The position numbers and the translations under genes were made by a program. The notes below the pieces were generated by a model. The model saw nothing but the letters and a program-made list of their open reading frames with translations. It made no database searches and was not told where the DNA came from. Of a DNA stretch of 64,000 nt, positions 10,418-23,229 are shown one piece after another (the stretch's first letter is position 1; the number at the start of each line of letters is the position of its first letter). This DNA is from Diprion similis (taxonomy: Eukaryota > Arthropoda > Insecta > Hymenoptera > Diprionidae), in the NCBI RefSeq assembly GCF_021155765.1, contig NC_060118.1, forward strand, positions 6,820,001 to 6,884,000. The letters run 5' to 3'.

Positions 10418-12917
10418 ACTGGCCTTTTTTTTTTTTTTATATATATATATATATATGCAATACAATTAGCGATTACGTTTCTTCTTTCTTTTTTTTTTCC
10501 TTCATGTTTCACACGAGTGAAAATCGGCTTATTAGAAATTAATCCCTAACTGCTTATCGACAAGACCTCAATCATAATGTTTCGTGACTTACATTCTTCA
10601 TGTACTGTATGAAAACAATCTTCAACAGCAATTTGAACATCTGTGGTTATGAATCGATTTCCCACGGTATTCAGACTTGTACTTATATTATAATTATGTG
10701 TATATTATAGATATATACGATTATGATTGAGAGTCCAAATGATTCTTCGAGGTCACAGCAGTGATAATAAATCACCTGTGAACAAGACTTTTAGATATAA
10801 AGCAGTATGTATCTCTACGTCCTTGTTATACTCGAAATTATTCACCTTGAGTGTATATTGATCGATTTTCATGTGTTCAAAGGCATTTAATTTTGTATTT
10901 CGACCACTATAATGTCGCATGTTTTTGCAACGTTTCCAATATCACATTTTAAAAAATGAGATTAAGCGAACTATGCTTTGTTGCAATATGTATATTATAT
11001 ATCCTAAACGCTTCTTCTATTACTGAAGACCTGTTATGTACATAAATTTATTATTTTTATGATTTAATTAATAATCATTATATTTTAGTCTACGTATTAT
11101 TACTATTATTATTATTTACCGTTGTAAGTGATTCATGGTTACTTTAGGTAACTATTCGACTCTACGAGTGCTTAGTCCGTCCAGTGTGTCAATGTTAGTT
11201 TCAGCGGCATGTGTTATACATATATATAAATCGTGCAAAAAATTAGTAGTACAGTCCAAAATATTTTCGCGCTCGTGTCATTTTGTCGTTACATTTCTTC
11301 ATGTAATGTAATGTTTTTTTCCTCATGATTTGCATGGCCGGAATTCGCGAGAAGAGAACAAAAATAATAAAAATAAATATAAAATACGAAAAAAGCATCA
11401 CTATTACTTCTAAAAGTTGACAACCTTTTTTATAACGTAAAACTTTATAATCCTTAATTTATCAATAAAAATCGTTTCCTACGATAAGTGTAACTGCTAT
11501 ACCTGATATTATGGACCATAATAAAAAAAAATGTATGTTTTTTTTGTACCTAATCAAACCACTTCGCTATAATTGAATTACTCCTACCTACAGTGACAAG
11601 TATGTTAGTTCGTACGAACACTAATATTTATTGATTACATTTAATTAGCGCAATTTATCGAACAAACGCGGCAAAATTATTATAACAATATATTATGATG
11701 ATAAATCATTATTTTTGCGACACAGAAGCAGAGAAAGAGCGCCGGTTGTTGCTTTTACTACAATTTATATACATGGATGAGTATGAAAAATGACTAAACA
11801 TCGTCAAATCCAGTATGAGAAGTATAAATAATATTATCATATTTAATTTAATGACAAGTACAGAATAACCGCTACCATCTTAGGTGAATTTTGAAGATGG
11901 ATATTCTGTTGTGAGTCGAACAGCAGTTCCTGATGGCGATTGCTGTATGCCCTCTGAATTTCAATACCATAGAAACAGTTGAAAGTATTGGCAAGACGAT
12001 ACAGATAATGAAATAAAATTTCGAAAAGTAAATATTCTAATTTTAAGAACAAATTACTTTATTATAAAGGTATCAGTTTTGGTAAGTATGAACAATATCA
12101 TGTAACACAATACTTCAAGTGTCCTTTATGTATTTATTCATTCTATCTGATGAATTTATAAATAATTGTATTCTATTATAACAGCCTGAAATTGAATTGA
12201 TAAAAAGTAAATTATCACTGACAAGGATGCAATTAAATTTGCTCAGGCGACATAGTAAATTATGTGGTTGCTTCTATTTTTAAGTGTCATTTACAGTGCC
12301 CTATATCAGTCAATTTCAATAAATTTCTTACTCTATAAATACCTACAAATATGTCTTTATTTCACTTTTTAGGGATTAAAAATTCATAGTAAAGAATCGT
12401 ATAAACAATGTACATAAGAAATAATAACTTTTCCAACGTGAGTTTAATGAGATTACATCGTAACTTGGTAGCAGGGAGATTTTGCGACGGTTTGGATTCG
12501 AAAATCAAAACCTGTTCAATTATCTTTACATCCATAAGCATCCCACCTGTACTTCATCTCTTGCATTTAAATCTATTTTCAATTAATCCAAAAATATTTA
12601 AAAACCGTTACTCGCATATGCTCAAGTTAGAGATTCATATCGGTATTTAACACAGAATGTAAGTATCATTAAGTAATGATATGCACCAATTTGCGAAATA
12701 TTTCCAGTAAAGCTAGAATGTGTTTTTTACCTAACAGTTAGAGAAACTGTACAACATATGTATAACAGTATTGACAAATTAAGTATCACAATAATGATGT
12801 CAGATTTACATTATAATTATAGCAGATCAACAATTCGACAATATTCAAATTTGATGATTCAATTGCAACTTCGTTTCACCTTCGTTTTTCTACAGTTATT
12901 GATCATACGGCTTGTTG
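10418..12917. other. Transporter 3' UTR and convergent intergenic interval
   Basis: A T-run followed by an (AT)n microsatellite sits just after the stop (about 10425-10456). Candidate plus-strand poly(A) signals AATAAA occur at 10766-10771 and near 11464. On the minus strand an AATAAA at 12356-12361 could end Vps50 transcripts. I see no coding exon or structured RNA; short open frames here look random. Confidence 0.5.
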
Positions 12918-15900
12918 TTATCTGTTCGGTCGTTCTTCCTCTATGATCGATATTAATCGCTGTCGGGTTTTCTTATTGTTTTGACATCCGCACGATATAA
13001 GACCAATCAAATGTTTTGTAGAATATTCCTGTAATCAGTAGTAGGATTCATCAGACAACAATGACATACGTTCAATAACAAACGGACGGGTAATCATGTA
13101 CTGGATATAAATAGAAACTCATACCTTGTGTTGCTTTATCCATTCTTCCAATATGTTTTCTGGTAAATAATAAGACTTGACGTATGCCTCGACATATTCT
13201 CTGTGCGGCATAGGTCTTAAAGAAGTTAATTTTTCAAACTTCGACATTAATTGGGTAAAATCCAACTGCATTAAAGCTCTGCCTCCATTTGAACACTTCT
13301 TTGCGTTCGAGAAGCTGAAATCACAAATTCAACCTGCTTGAATCAACGTTACTCAACAATTCGAATGCCTACGTATCCATTAGGAATATCATATTTATTT
13401 TCGTGTTGATTCGTTCAAATTACTTTAATCTATCCAAGGCCTTACCCTTCGACTAAAGTGTGTGTGATCAAGTGAGCAACATTTTCCCACACTGAATTGT
13501 ACACTATTACAGGAAGTGGTATTCTGTTCCCAATTTCCTCAAGCCTCATGCTTAAAATTTGAATGTCCTGAAACAAGGATTCGTTGCATTGCTACTGTAT
13601 TCGTACATTATAACATAATAGTGACAGTGGCGTCAACTTTCTGTTCAGAACACACTTTCACAAATGTTTGATAGTAATTACCCTCAGTAGATTGTCAATA
13701 TAACTGCTGTGCTGTGACATGACATCTCTCACTTCCCAATTAACTTTAGACATGAGCGTTAATATGCTGCCAACATCAAAGGACTGAGATGCAGCCGCCA
13801 TGTAAACTGGTTTTCGGAGATCTGTAGCTGCTGCAATTGTTTGGGAATAGAATTGATGGAGAAATCCGTGGCAGGGAGAAGCTACTAGATGCTCCAAATA
13901 AGGCCTCAAAATTTCATACTGCTGTCCCAAAAATATCAGAGATTCAACGGCTATCACTCTTTTCATCAGGCCATGAATTTTTTCAGGCTGAGTCAAGTTC
14001 ACTATCGTAGAAAGATACGGCTGTGTTACTTTATGTGATTGAGCTCCGCTCTCAGTCATGGTTGTACTGTCTGCAATCAAAGTCTCGCGTATTCGAGCCA
14101 AAGTCAATTTTAATTTCGGAGTGTACAACGTGTCGCTGCTTATTTGCTGAAATAAAATTTGGTGTTGTAAGACAGCAGATATAAGGTAGTAAATCTAAAT
14201 GTAATTACAAGTGATTTTTCTGTGATCTTGATGTTTAATCGTGAGAAAACCTACCAGGTCTGAAGTGAAGAACATGTGAACAGTATAAAGACACAGTTCA
14301 AAAAATTGTGTCATATTTTGAATAACAGTAACAGCAATAGATCTAAATAATCTTGACATCTGCAGATACTTTCCACAAACTCTGAGTACACTCAACGTTG
14401 TGTTTGTTACCATTGGCCCGGCAAATATTAGTTTATGTTTTTTTTTCGATGGTTTCGATTGGTCGGGCTCATCTACAAAATCGCATTTCAGTTCCTCTGG
14501 AATGTCATCGTCTGAATCGTCTGAAAAATACCCAGAAGGTGCATCCTGTAAAAGGTAATATACTCTTTAGCAAACCTGGTGATTGAGAGTTTAAAAAAAC
14601 GTGTGGAATAAATGACAACCACTACAGATTGCTAAGAGTTTTATTACATCGAATAACACTCTCTTGCATTCTAATAAATTATTAACGAACTTTGAACAGT
14701 TTGGGCCATTTATACTTACTCCAATGGTGGCCAAAATGTCCTCGTCAGCAGTTTCATCCAGGATGACATCAAAGGGCGTTACACCGTTATCCAAATATCT
14801 TTGGACCAGTCCTCCAATGACGGAACTACCATCCTGACTCAAGGTAGATTCGTCCGGGCTATTGCGAGGCTTACAGCTGTTGAGGACAGTCTTCAAGCTT
14901 TTGAATTCTTGTAGTTGCGTGACAACAAAGGATGGCTTAACAGGACAAAGTTCCCAGCCATCATTTTCCAAAAATATCTTCAACTCGTCCAATCGAGACG
15001 CGTGGTAATGAGCAAAGTAGGAAGAGCACTGTTTTCTTATTGATTCTTGGAGATTCTCTGACTGACTTGAGCAGAGCTCTTCCCCAACTTCGATTAACCT
15101 GGAAAATTGAGGAACATCAGTCAGGACATCGAATAATACAACTGTAAATGCGAAATCTCAGATCTCACCTATGGACAATTCCCAAAATTTGTACAAACTG
15201 CTCGAACTTAAAGTATGCCAAATCAGCACCCAATAAATAGGTGGATATTTTGGTTTCTACATCGTGCCACATTCTGGATATCCCATTTTCCAGCTTTTGT
15301 TTAACATACTGTTTATTAAAGGTAGCTTCTAGATCTTTTTCATCGTTCTCATCCGACCAGCTTTCATGTGTATTGTGCCAATTGACAACTTGACAATACG
15401 AGATTAAAATAGCCCAGAGAGACTTGCACAGTTCGATTAAACAAGGCAGAAATGACTCGTGTGAGACTGACTGGCAGAGCTGTTTATAAGGCCTTTTTGT
15501 GTCGCCACCAGTGAAAGCATGGACTGCCATAAAAGCAACGTTATGAATAGCTGCTGTAAAGTGCATGTGCAGTTGGTCCATTGCTGTCTGTGTTTTTCCT
15601 AGAAGTCTATATGCTCCTTGGACAGACAAGTACGTCCCAACTTCAAATTCCGTGCACATTTTGGCCAGCGTTTGATCCAGAGTTTCTTCCGCCTGTTCCA
15701 AGGTGTCCTGGAGTTTCCCATTCAGTGCGGCTACACAATGAAAATGTTTGTATCTCTCGGCAGCACTTTGGCATTCAAGGAGCAGCGATATTGCTCCTGG
15801 GTAATTGCCTTCGTTCAGAAGTTCCTGAAGGCGGTCTTCTGTTCGTTGCTACGCTTTCGAAAAACAAATAAATAAGCATTGAGTTAAAAAAATGTCTGAT

Positions 15901-16871
15901 GCTCAAATATTTGCCTGCGTACATGAATTATTCATGCTCAAAATCTGCAACTGGTTTGATAATTTTATAATAAAATTGTAATAATCAAAATAAATAATTC
16001 AGCTGGTTTTTGGTCTACAATATCTATGTCTGTAATATGAATGGGAACTCACTAAGGTTTTTATGGTATTTAGACTATGCAGAAGCCCTTGAACGACTTG
16101 TTTCTTTTGATAGTTGGCCAAAATCCCAAGACTAGCAGTGGTGAACTGTTTTTTAGCGAGACTTAAATCCATCCTTCCAGTTCGACAAATCTCCAAAGCA
16201 TTCTGAAGTTCTTCTTGAATGTACAAGATCCTCTCAAACTCCTTTTGACACAAGCTTTGCTTTTGCAATATTAGCTGTAGCACTTTTTTGGAAACAACTT
16301 GATGCTCTTGTTTAAGCCTTTTGTAGTCTCTTTCGATTGCTTTAGAGTTCAGAACCTCAGGAAGTTTCTGTAACTCGTAACGACAACAATCAAAACAGTC
16401 ATCGGTCTTGTAATACACAGATTCTATCGACTCCAGAATGTCTTGATCAGGTAGCAGTTCGCTTTCAGTCGAATGACTAGCTTCAGACTGAATGTCGGTA
16501 AGGCCTTGAGATTCGATCGGGTTGAGGAGATCGGGATTCAATCCCATCGATGGGATCTTAGCCTGATTCTGAAAGTAAAAAAAATACAGATCAATTTCAC
16601 ACCATAAAAGCAACAGTCTCAAGGCTTCAGTTAGTTTTACTAGCAATCGACAATGTGGCACACATACTGGTATCGACGTAGTGCTAAATGGAAGTTTATA
16701 CTGAATCGCACTTGGCGCCTGAGCGTGCAGTATCGAGAAACTTGTTCAGGAAAATAAAAAAATATGGTGATAGTAGAAAGCGATTTTAAATCAACCAAGA
16801 AGGAAAAAGCTGAATAAAAAACTGACCTGTTTATGAATAAGTGATAAGAATTTGAACTTGATATCTTCCAT
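12918..16871 (-). CDS. Vps50: Vps50 / syndetin, EARP complex subunit (complete, 9 exons)
   Basis: Exons in transcript order: 16871-16827, 16568-16053, 15848-15169, 15098-14720, 14545-14255, 14146-13682, 13567-13446, 13314-13125, 13028-12918. All junctions are GT-AG with matching phases and total 2799 bp, or 932 residues, against about 964 in the human protein. Syndetin-like stretches include [74 protein letters not shown] and [15 protein letters not shown]. The N-terminal half is the coiled-coil Vps54-N-like region and the C-terminal half the syndetin C domain (DUF2451). Vps50 joins Vps51, Vps52 and Vps53 in EARP, a tether for recycling endosomes that also affects dense-core vesicle cargo. 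The start ATG at 16871 heads a 15-codon first exon ([15 protein letters not shown]). The leader before the conserved region looks slightly shorter than in vertebrates. Confidence 0.95.
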
Positions 16872-18554
16872 GTCGATGTGTTTTCTCAACAAAACTCCCA
16901 CCTTACTTTCATCCATTTATATGGCTATTACCACCTCTGCTCATTTATTAATCATCCAAATAATGCCGTTAGCACACGCGCTGTCTTGACATTTGGAGGA
17001 CGTATTTCTTTTCCACACACGGTGTCATGTGTCAAGACTGTCAAATCGGTCAAGTCTCGCGACACGAAAGCTCTGTCATCGATTAAAGAAACGTATAGAG
17101 ATCCGGAACTAAATTTAATATTTTGCAGGTTAGGCAAGCTTACAGGCGCAGCCGCAGCTACCTCAACGACGTGTTACTTTTTCTTGTGCCCAAAAAGCAC
17201 CCAGTGAAGTTAGTCAACGACGAAAGCTCTGCTCTTCTTGTAGGTAAAACAGCGGAAAGTATGAAGTACTTTGCACTTCGACAGCTTCAATTAGTGCTGG
17301 GGATCAACTTGAGTAATAGTTTAAAGTAACAAAACGTTCAATAATTTGCCTTCTTTTCTCTCGTAAGTCTAGTTGTAACTCGAGGTTTGTTTGACAGTTC
17401 TATGGTTCAATAACTATGGTTCCACATGTTCCACATTAGCTTTTATCAGGTAGCGCCCACTTGACGATTTTCCAGTAACAAAAGATGAGTCGGTAACAAC
17501 GGTAGCGAAATAGTTGACGAGCCGGTCTTCTGCATTAAGAAGATGCTGGAATGAATCTTTATCTACCGTGTCAAATGTCGCTAATTTTGACTATTATTTT
17601 CGAAGCCTACGCATCACTGATATCATGATTAACTAATTATTCGTTAGTATACTTTGACAACTATGAGTCTAACGTGGGAATGAAAGTAGACTTGTGAGAG
17701 ATGATCAAGCAGACTGAGCTTCGAGAAATCCAGATGATTGGCGGAAGTCAGTAAGGAACGATGATTATTCGCACTGTCGTTCGAGTTGCTGTCGAAAGTA
17801 TTGAGGTTCTTGAAGCCGAGAGGGTTCTAGTGAATAGCTTAATATCTCAGAATTTATTCAAGCATTATTCAAAATTGGGAGAATGTTCACTTAAAATTCA
17901 AAAAAGTTACTTTTCTAATTTAGCAGTGAACTTTTCATCTCTGAATCTGTTCAGACGACTCTTCCTCGACTAATCGGTACTCAAGGATTCCATAAAAAGA
18001 GTTCAAATCAACGTGGGACCAACAGCTGACAAAGTGGGAAGATGCAATAATTTATTCGTTTGAACATGGGTGACACATGACAATAAGAATATAATATTAT
18101 ACGAAATATCGAATCTCCTGCAGAGGTGCGTTACGCTTGTACGCGCACGAGAACGTAGACTATACTTACTACTAACAACGACAATACTGATATAATATGA
18201 TATTTTCCACGTTGTACTTAAGTTCAGGTATATTGAACTTCTTTGTCCTGTTGAGTGATCCGAATTATTATGGAATATTCAATCATGATAGGTTTTGTCT
18301 CTCACTTATTTACTATTTACAGGTAACCGATTCATTACTAGACGCTAATGGGCGAGAACTTGTACTAGATTTAGGGCATATTAAATAAATAGCAAGAGCT
18401 TAGTAAATATAAATATGCCACTTGTCTTTCCCACCTTTCCATGAACCCTGTGCCAAATTAGAGTATTTTGGCCGTGGCTCTTGATCCACTCTTGAGAGAT
18501 ATTGACAATGTTTGTTTTCGGTTTTTTGTTGTTTTGCGTTTTTGCGGAAAGGAA
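16872..18554. other. Vps50 upstream region and left flank of the satellite array
   Basis: This holds the presumed Vps50 promoter, with no TATA box visible. On the plus strand a 113-bp stretch (about 17128-17240) has a good acceptor (ATTTTGCAG) and a possible donor (GTAG|GTAAAA) within a 68-codon frame. I recognise no product, so it is not called as a gene. From about 17400 to 18550 I see only AT-rich unique DNA. Confidence 0.4.
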
Positions 18555-19499
18555 TAAAAAGATTTGTTTGCAGCACTTCTCGGAGTCATCAAGATTTCCA
18601 GCGAATCCCATAGGGGTTAGCCTTGGATTTTCTTTGGCCGAAAAATCTTTTGTCTGGGAATCGATCGGTATGACGCTTTTTAGACTAATTCGACGCCCAG
18701 GAACTCAGAAAACACATGAAAAATAGCCTAGGACCAGCAGCGGAGAAATGACGATGAAAATCTGCAGTTTTTCGGCTGTAACTTTGCAGGTGTTGCTCGC
18801 AGCGTATCGGGACTGCGATTAATCGATTCCTCTCGCAAAATTACGTCGGAATGGTACCCTAAAGATTTATTTGCAGCACTTTTCAAAGTCGTCGAAATTT
18901 TCGCCAAAAATGCAAAGGGGTTAGCCTTGGATTTTTTTTGGCCGAAAAATCTTTTGTCTGGGAATCGATCCGTATGACGCTTTTTAGACTAATTCGACGC
19001 CCAGGAACTCAGAAAACACATGAAAAATAGCCTAGGACCAGCAGCGGAGAAATGACGATGAAAACCTGCAGTTTTTCGGCTGTAACTTTGCAGGTGTTGC
19101 TCGCAGCGTATCGGGACTGCGATTAATCGATTCCTCTCGCAAAATTACGTCGGAATAGTACCCTGAAGATTTAATTGCAGCACTTTTCAAAGTCGTCGAA
19201 ATTTTCGCCAAAAATGCAAAGGGGTTAGCCTTGGATTTTTTTTGGCCGGAAAATCTTTTGTCTGGGAATCGATCCGTATGACGCTTTTTAGACTAATTCG
19301 ACGCCCAGGAACTCAGAAAACACATGAAAAATAGCCTAGGACCAGCAGCGGAGAAATGACGATGAAAACCTGCAGTTTTTCGGCTGTAACTTTGCAGGTG
19401 TTGCTCGCAGCGTATCGGGACTGCGATTAATCGATTCCTCTCGCAAAATTACGTCGGAATAGTACCCTAAAGATTTAATTGCAGCACTTTTCAAAGTCG

Positions 19500-22400
19500 T
19501 CGAAATTTTCGCCAAAAATGCAAAGGGGTTAGCCTTGGATTTTTTTTGGCCGAAAAATCTTTTGTCTGGGAATCGATCCGTATGACGCTTTTTAGACTAA
19601 TTCGACGCCCAGGAACTCAGAAAACACATGAAAAATAGCCTAGGACCAGCAGCGGAGAAATGACGATGAAAATCTGCAGTTTTTCGGCTGTAACTTTGCA
19701 GGTGTTGCTCGCAGCGTATCGGGACTGCGATTAATCGATTCCTCTCGCAAAATTACGTCGTAATAGTACCCTAAAGCTTTAATTGCAGCACTTTTCAAAG
19801 TCGTCGAAATTTTCGCCAAAAATGCAAAGGGGTTAGCCTTGGATTTTTTTTGGCCGAAAAATCTTTTGTCTGGGAATCGATCCGTATGACGCTTTTTAGA
19901 CTAATTCGACGCCCAGGAACTCAGAAAACACATGAAAAATAGCCTAGGACCAGCAGCGGAGAAATGACGATGAAAATCTGCAGTTTTTCGGCTGTAACTT
20001 TGCAGGTGTTGCTCGCAGCGTATCGGGACTGCGATGAATCGATTCCTCTCGCAAAATTACGTCGGAATAGTACCCTGAAGATTTAATTGCAGCACTTTTC
20101 AAAGTCGTCGAAATTTTCGCCAAAAATGCAAAGGGGTTAGCCTTGGATTTTTTTTGGCCGAAAAATCTTTTGTCTGGGAATCGATCCGTATGACGCTTTT
20201 TAGACTAATTCGACGCCCAGGAACTCAGAAAACACATGAAAAATGGCCTAGGACCAGCAGCGGAGAAATGACGATGAAAATCTGCAGTTTTTCGGCTCTA
20301 ACTTTGCAGGTATTGCTCGCAGCGTATCGGGACTGCGATTAATCGATTCCTCTCGCAAAATTACGTCGGAATAGTACCCTAAAGATTTAATTGCAGCACT
20401 TTTCAAAGTCGTCGAAATTTTCGCCGAAAATGCAAAGGGGTTAGCCTTGGATTTTTTTTGGCCGAAAAATCTTTTGTCTGGGAATCGATCCGTATGACGC
20501 TTTTTAGACTAATTCGACGCCCAGGAACTCAGAAAACACATGAAAAATAGCCTAGGACCAGCAGCGGAGAAATGACGATGAAAATCTGCAGTTTTTCGGC
20601 TGTAACTTTGCAGGTGTTGCTCGCAGCGTATCGGGACTGCGATTAATCGATTCCTCTCGCAAAATTACGTCGGAATGGTACCCTGAAGATTTAATTGCAG
20701 CACTTTTCAAAGTCGTCGAAATTTTTGCCAAAAATGCAAAGGGGTTAGCCTTGGATTTTTTTTGGCCGAAAAATCTTTTGTCTGGGAATCGATCCGTATG
20801 ACGCTTTTTAGACTAATTCGACGCCCAGGAACTCAAAAAACACATGAAAAATAGCCTAGGACCAGCAGCGGAGAAATGACGATGAAAATCTGCAGTTTTT
20901 CGGCTGTAACTTTGCAGGTGTTGCTCGCAGCGTATCGGGACTGCGATTAATCGATTCCTCTCGCAAAATTACGTCGGAATGGTACCCTAAAGATTTATTT
21001 GCAGCACTTTTCAAAGTCGTCGAAATTTTCGCCAAAAATGCAAAGGGGTTAGCCTTGGATTTTTTTTGGCCGAAAAATCTTTTGTCTGGGAATCGATCCG
21101 TATGACGCTTTTTAGACTAATTCGACGCCCAGGAACTCAGAAAACACATGAAAAATAGCCTAGGACCAGCAGCGGAGAAATGACGATGAAAACCTGCAGT
21201 TTTTCGGCTGTAACTTTGCAGGTGTTGCTCGCAGCGTATCGGGACTGCGATTAATCGATTCCTCTCGCAAAATTACGTCGGAATAGTACCCTAAAGATTT
21301 AATTGCAGCACTTTTCAAAGTCGTCGAAATTTTCGCCAAAAATGCAAAGGGGTTAGCCTTGGATTTTTTTTGGCCGGAAAATCTTTTGTCTGGAAATCGA
21401 TCCGTATGACGCTTTTTAGACTAATTCGACGCCCAGGAACTCAGAAAACACATGAAAAATAGCCTAGGACCAGCAGCGGAGAAATGACGATGAAAACCTG
21501 CAGTTTTTCGGCTGTAACTTTGCAGGTGTTGCTCGCAGCGTATCGGGACTGCGATTAATCGATTCCTCTCGCAAAATTACGTCGGAATAGTACCCTAAAG
21601 ATTTAATTGCAGCACTTTTCAAAGTCGTCGAAATTTTCGCCAAAAATGCAAAGGGGTTAGCCTTGGATTTTTTTTGGCCGAAAAATCTTTTGTCTGGGAA
21701 TCGATCCGTATGACGCCTTTTAGACTAATTCGACGCCCAGGAACTCAGAAAACACATGAAAAATAGCCTAGGACCAGCAGCGGAGAAATGACGATGAAAA
21801 TCTGCAGTTTTTCGGCTGTAACTTTGCAGGTGTTGCTCGCAGCGTATCGGGACTGCAGATAATCGATTCCTCTCGCAAAATTACGTCGTAATAGTACCCT
21901 AAAGCTTTAATTGCAGCACTTTTCAAAGTCGTCGAAATTTTCGCCGAAAATGCAAAGGGGTTAGCCTTGGATTTTTTTTGGCCGAAAAATCTTTTGTCTG
22001 GGAATCGATCCGTATGACGCTTTTTAGACTAATTCGACGCCCAGGAACTCAGAAAACACATGAAAAATAGCCTAGGACCAGCAGCGGAGAAATGACGATG
22101 AAAATCTGCAGTTTTTCGGCTGTAACTTTGCAGGTGTTGCTCGCAGCGTATCGGGACTGCGATTAATCGATTCCTCTCGCAAAATTACGTCGGAATAGTA
22201 CCCTAAAGATTTAATTGCAGCACTTTTCAGAGTCGTCGAAATTTTCGCCAAAAATGCAAAGGGGTTAGCCTTGGATTTTTTTTGGCCGAAAAATCTTTTG
22301 TCTGGGAATCGATCCGTATGACGCTTTTTAGACTAATTCGACGCCCAGGAACTCAGAAAACACATGAAAAATAGCCTAGGACCAGCAGCGGAGAAATGAC

Positions 22401-23130
22401 GATGAAAATCTGCAGTTTTTCGGCTGTAACTTTGCAGGTGTTGCTCGCAGCGTATCGGGACTGCGATGAATCGATTCCTCTCGCAAAATTACGTCGGAAT
22501 AGTACCCTGAAGATTTCATTGCAGCACTTTTCAAAGTCGTCGAAATTTTCGCCAAAAATGCAAAGGGGTTAGCCTTGGATTTTTTTTGGCCGAAAAATCT
22601 TGTGTCTGGGAATCGATCCGTATGACGCTTTTTAGACTAATTCGACGCCCAGGAACTCAGAAAACACATGAAAAATGGCCTAGGACCAGCAGCGGAGAAA
22701 TGACGATGAAAATCTGCAGTTTTTCGGCTCTAACTTTGCAGGTATTGCTCGCAGCGTATCGGGACTGCGATTAATCGATTCCTCTCGCAAAATTACGTCG
22801 GAATAGTACCCTAAAGATTTAATTGCAGCACTTTTCAAAGTCGTCGAAATTTTCGCCAAAAATGCAAAGGGGTTAGCCTTGGATTTTTTTTGGCCGAAAA
22901 ATCTTTTGTCTGGGAATCGATCCGTATGACGCTTTTTAGACTAATTCGACGCCCAGGAACTCAGAAAACACATGAAAAATAGCCTAGGACCAGCAGCGGA
23001 GAAATGACGATGAAAATCTGCAGTTTTTCGGCTGTAACTTTGCAGGTGTTGCTCGCAGCGTATCGGGACTGCGATTAATCGATTCCTCTTGCAAAATTAC
23101 GTCGGAATAGTACCCTGAAGATTTAATTGC
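19500..23130 (+). repeat. Satellite segmental duplication, left copy (offset 22 units)
   Basis: A run of about 12 units here recurs 6688 bp (22 x 304) to the right. Shared private variants in the same order include CTTTAATTGCAG (near 19775/26463), GCCGAAAATGC (near 20423/27111), AAATTTTTGCC, ACTCAAAAAACAC, TCTGGAAATCGATCC, ACGCCTTTTAGAC, CAGAGTCGTCG (near 22229/28917), TTGTGTCTGG and ATGGCCTAGG (20245 and 22677 against 26933 and 29365). The boundaries are approximate. Confidence 0.85.
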
Positions 23131-23229
23131 AGCACTTTTCAAAGTCGTCAAAATTTTCGCCAAAAATGCAAAGGGGTTAGCCTTGGATTTTTTTTGGCCG
23201 AAAAATCTTTTGTCTGGGAATCGATCCGT

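Noticed and set aside
11843..12052. 69-codon minus-strand frame between the transporter and Vps50
   Set aside because: It has no domain, no splice context and lies in AT-rich UTR or intergenic DNA.
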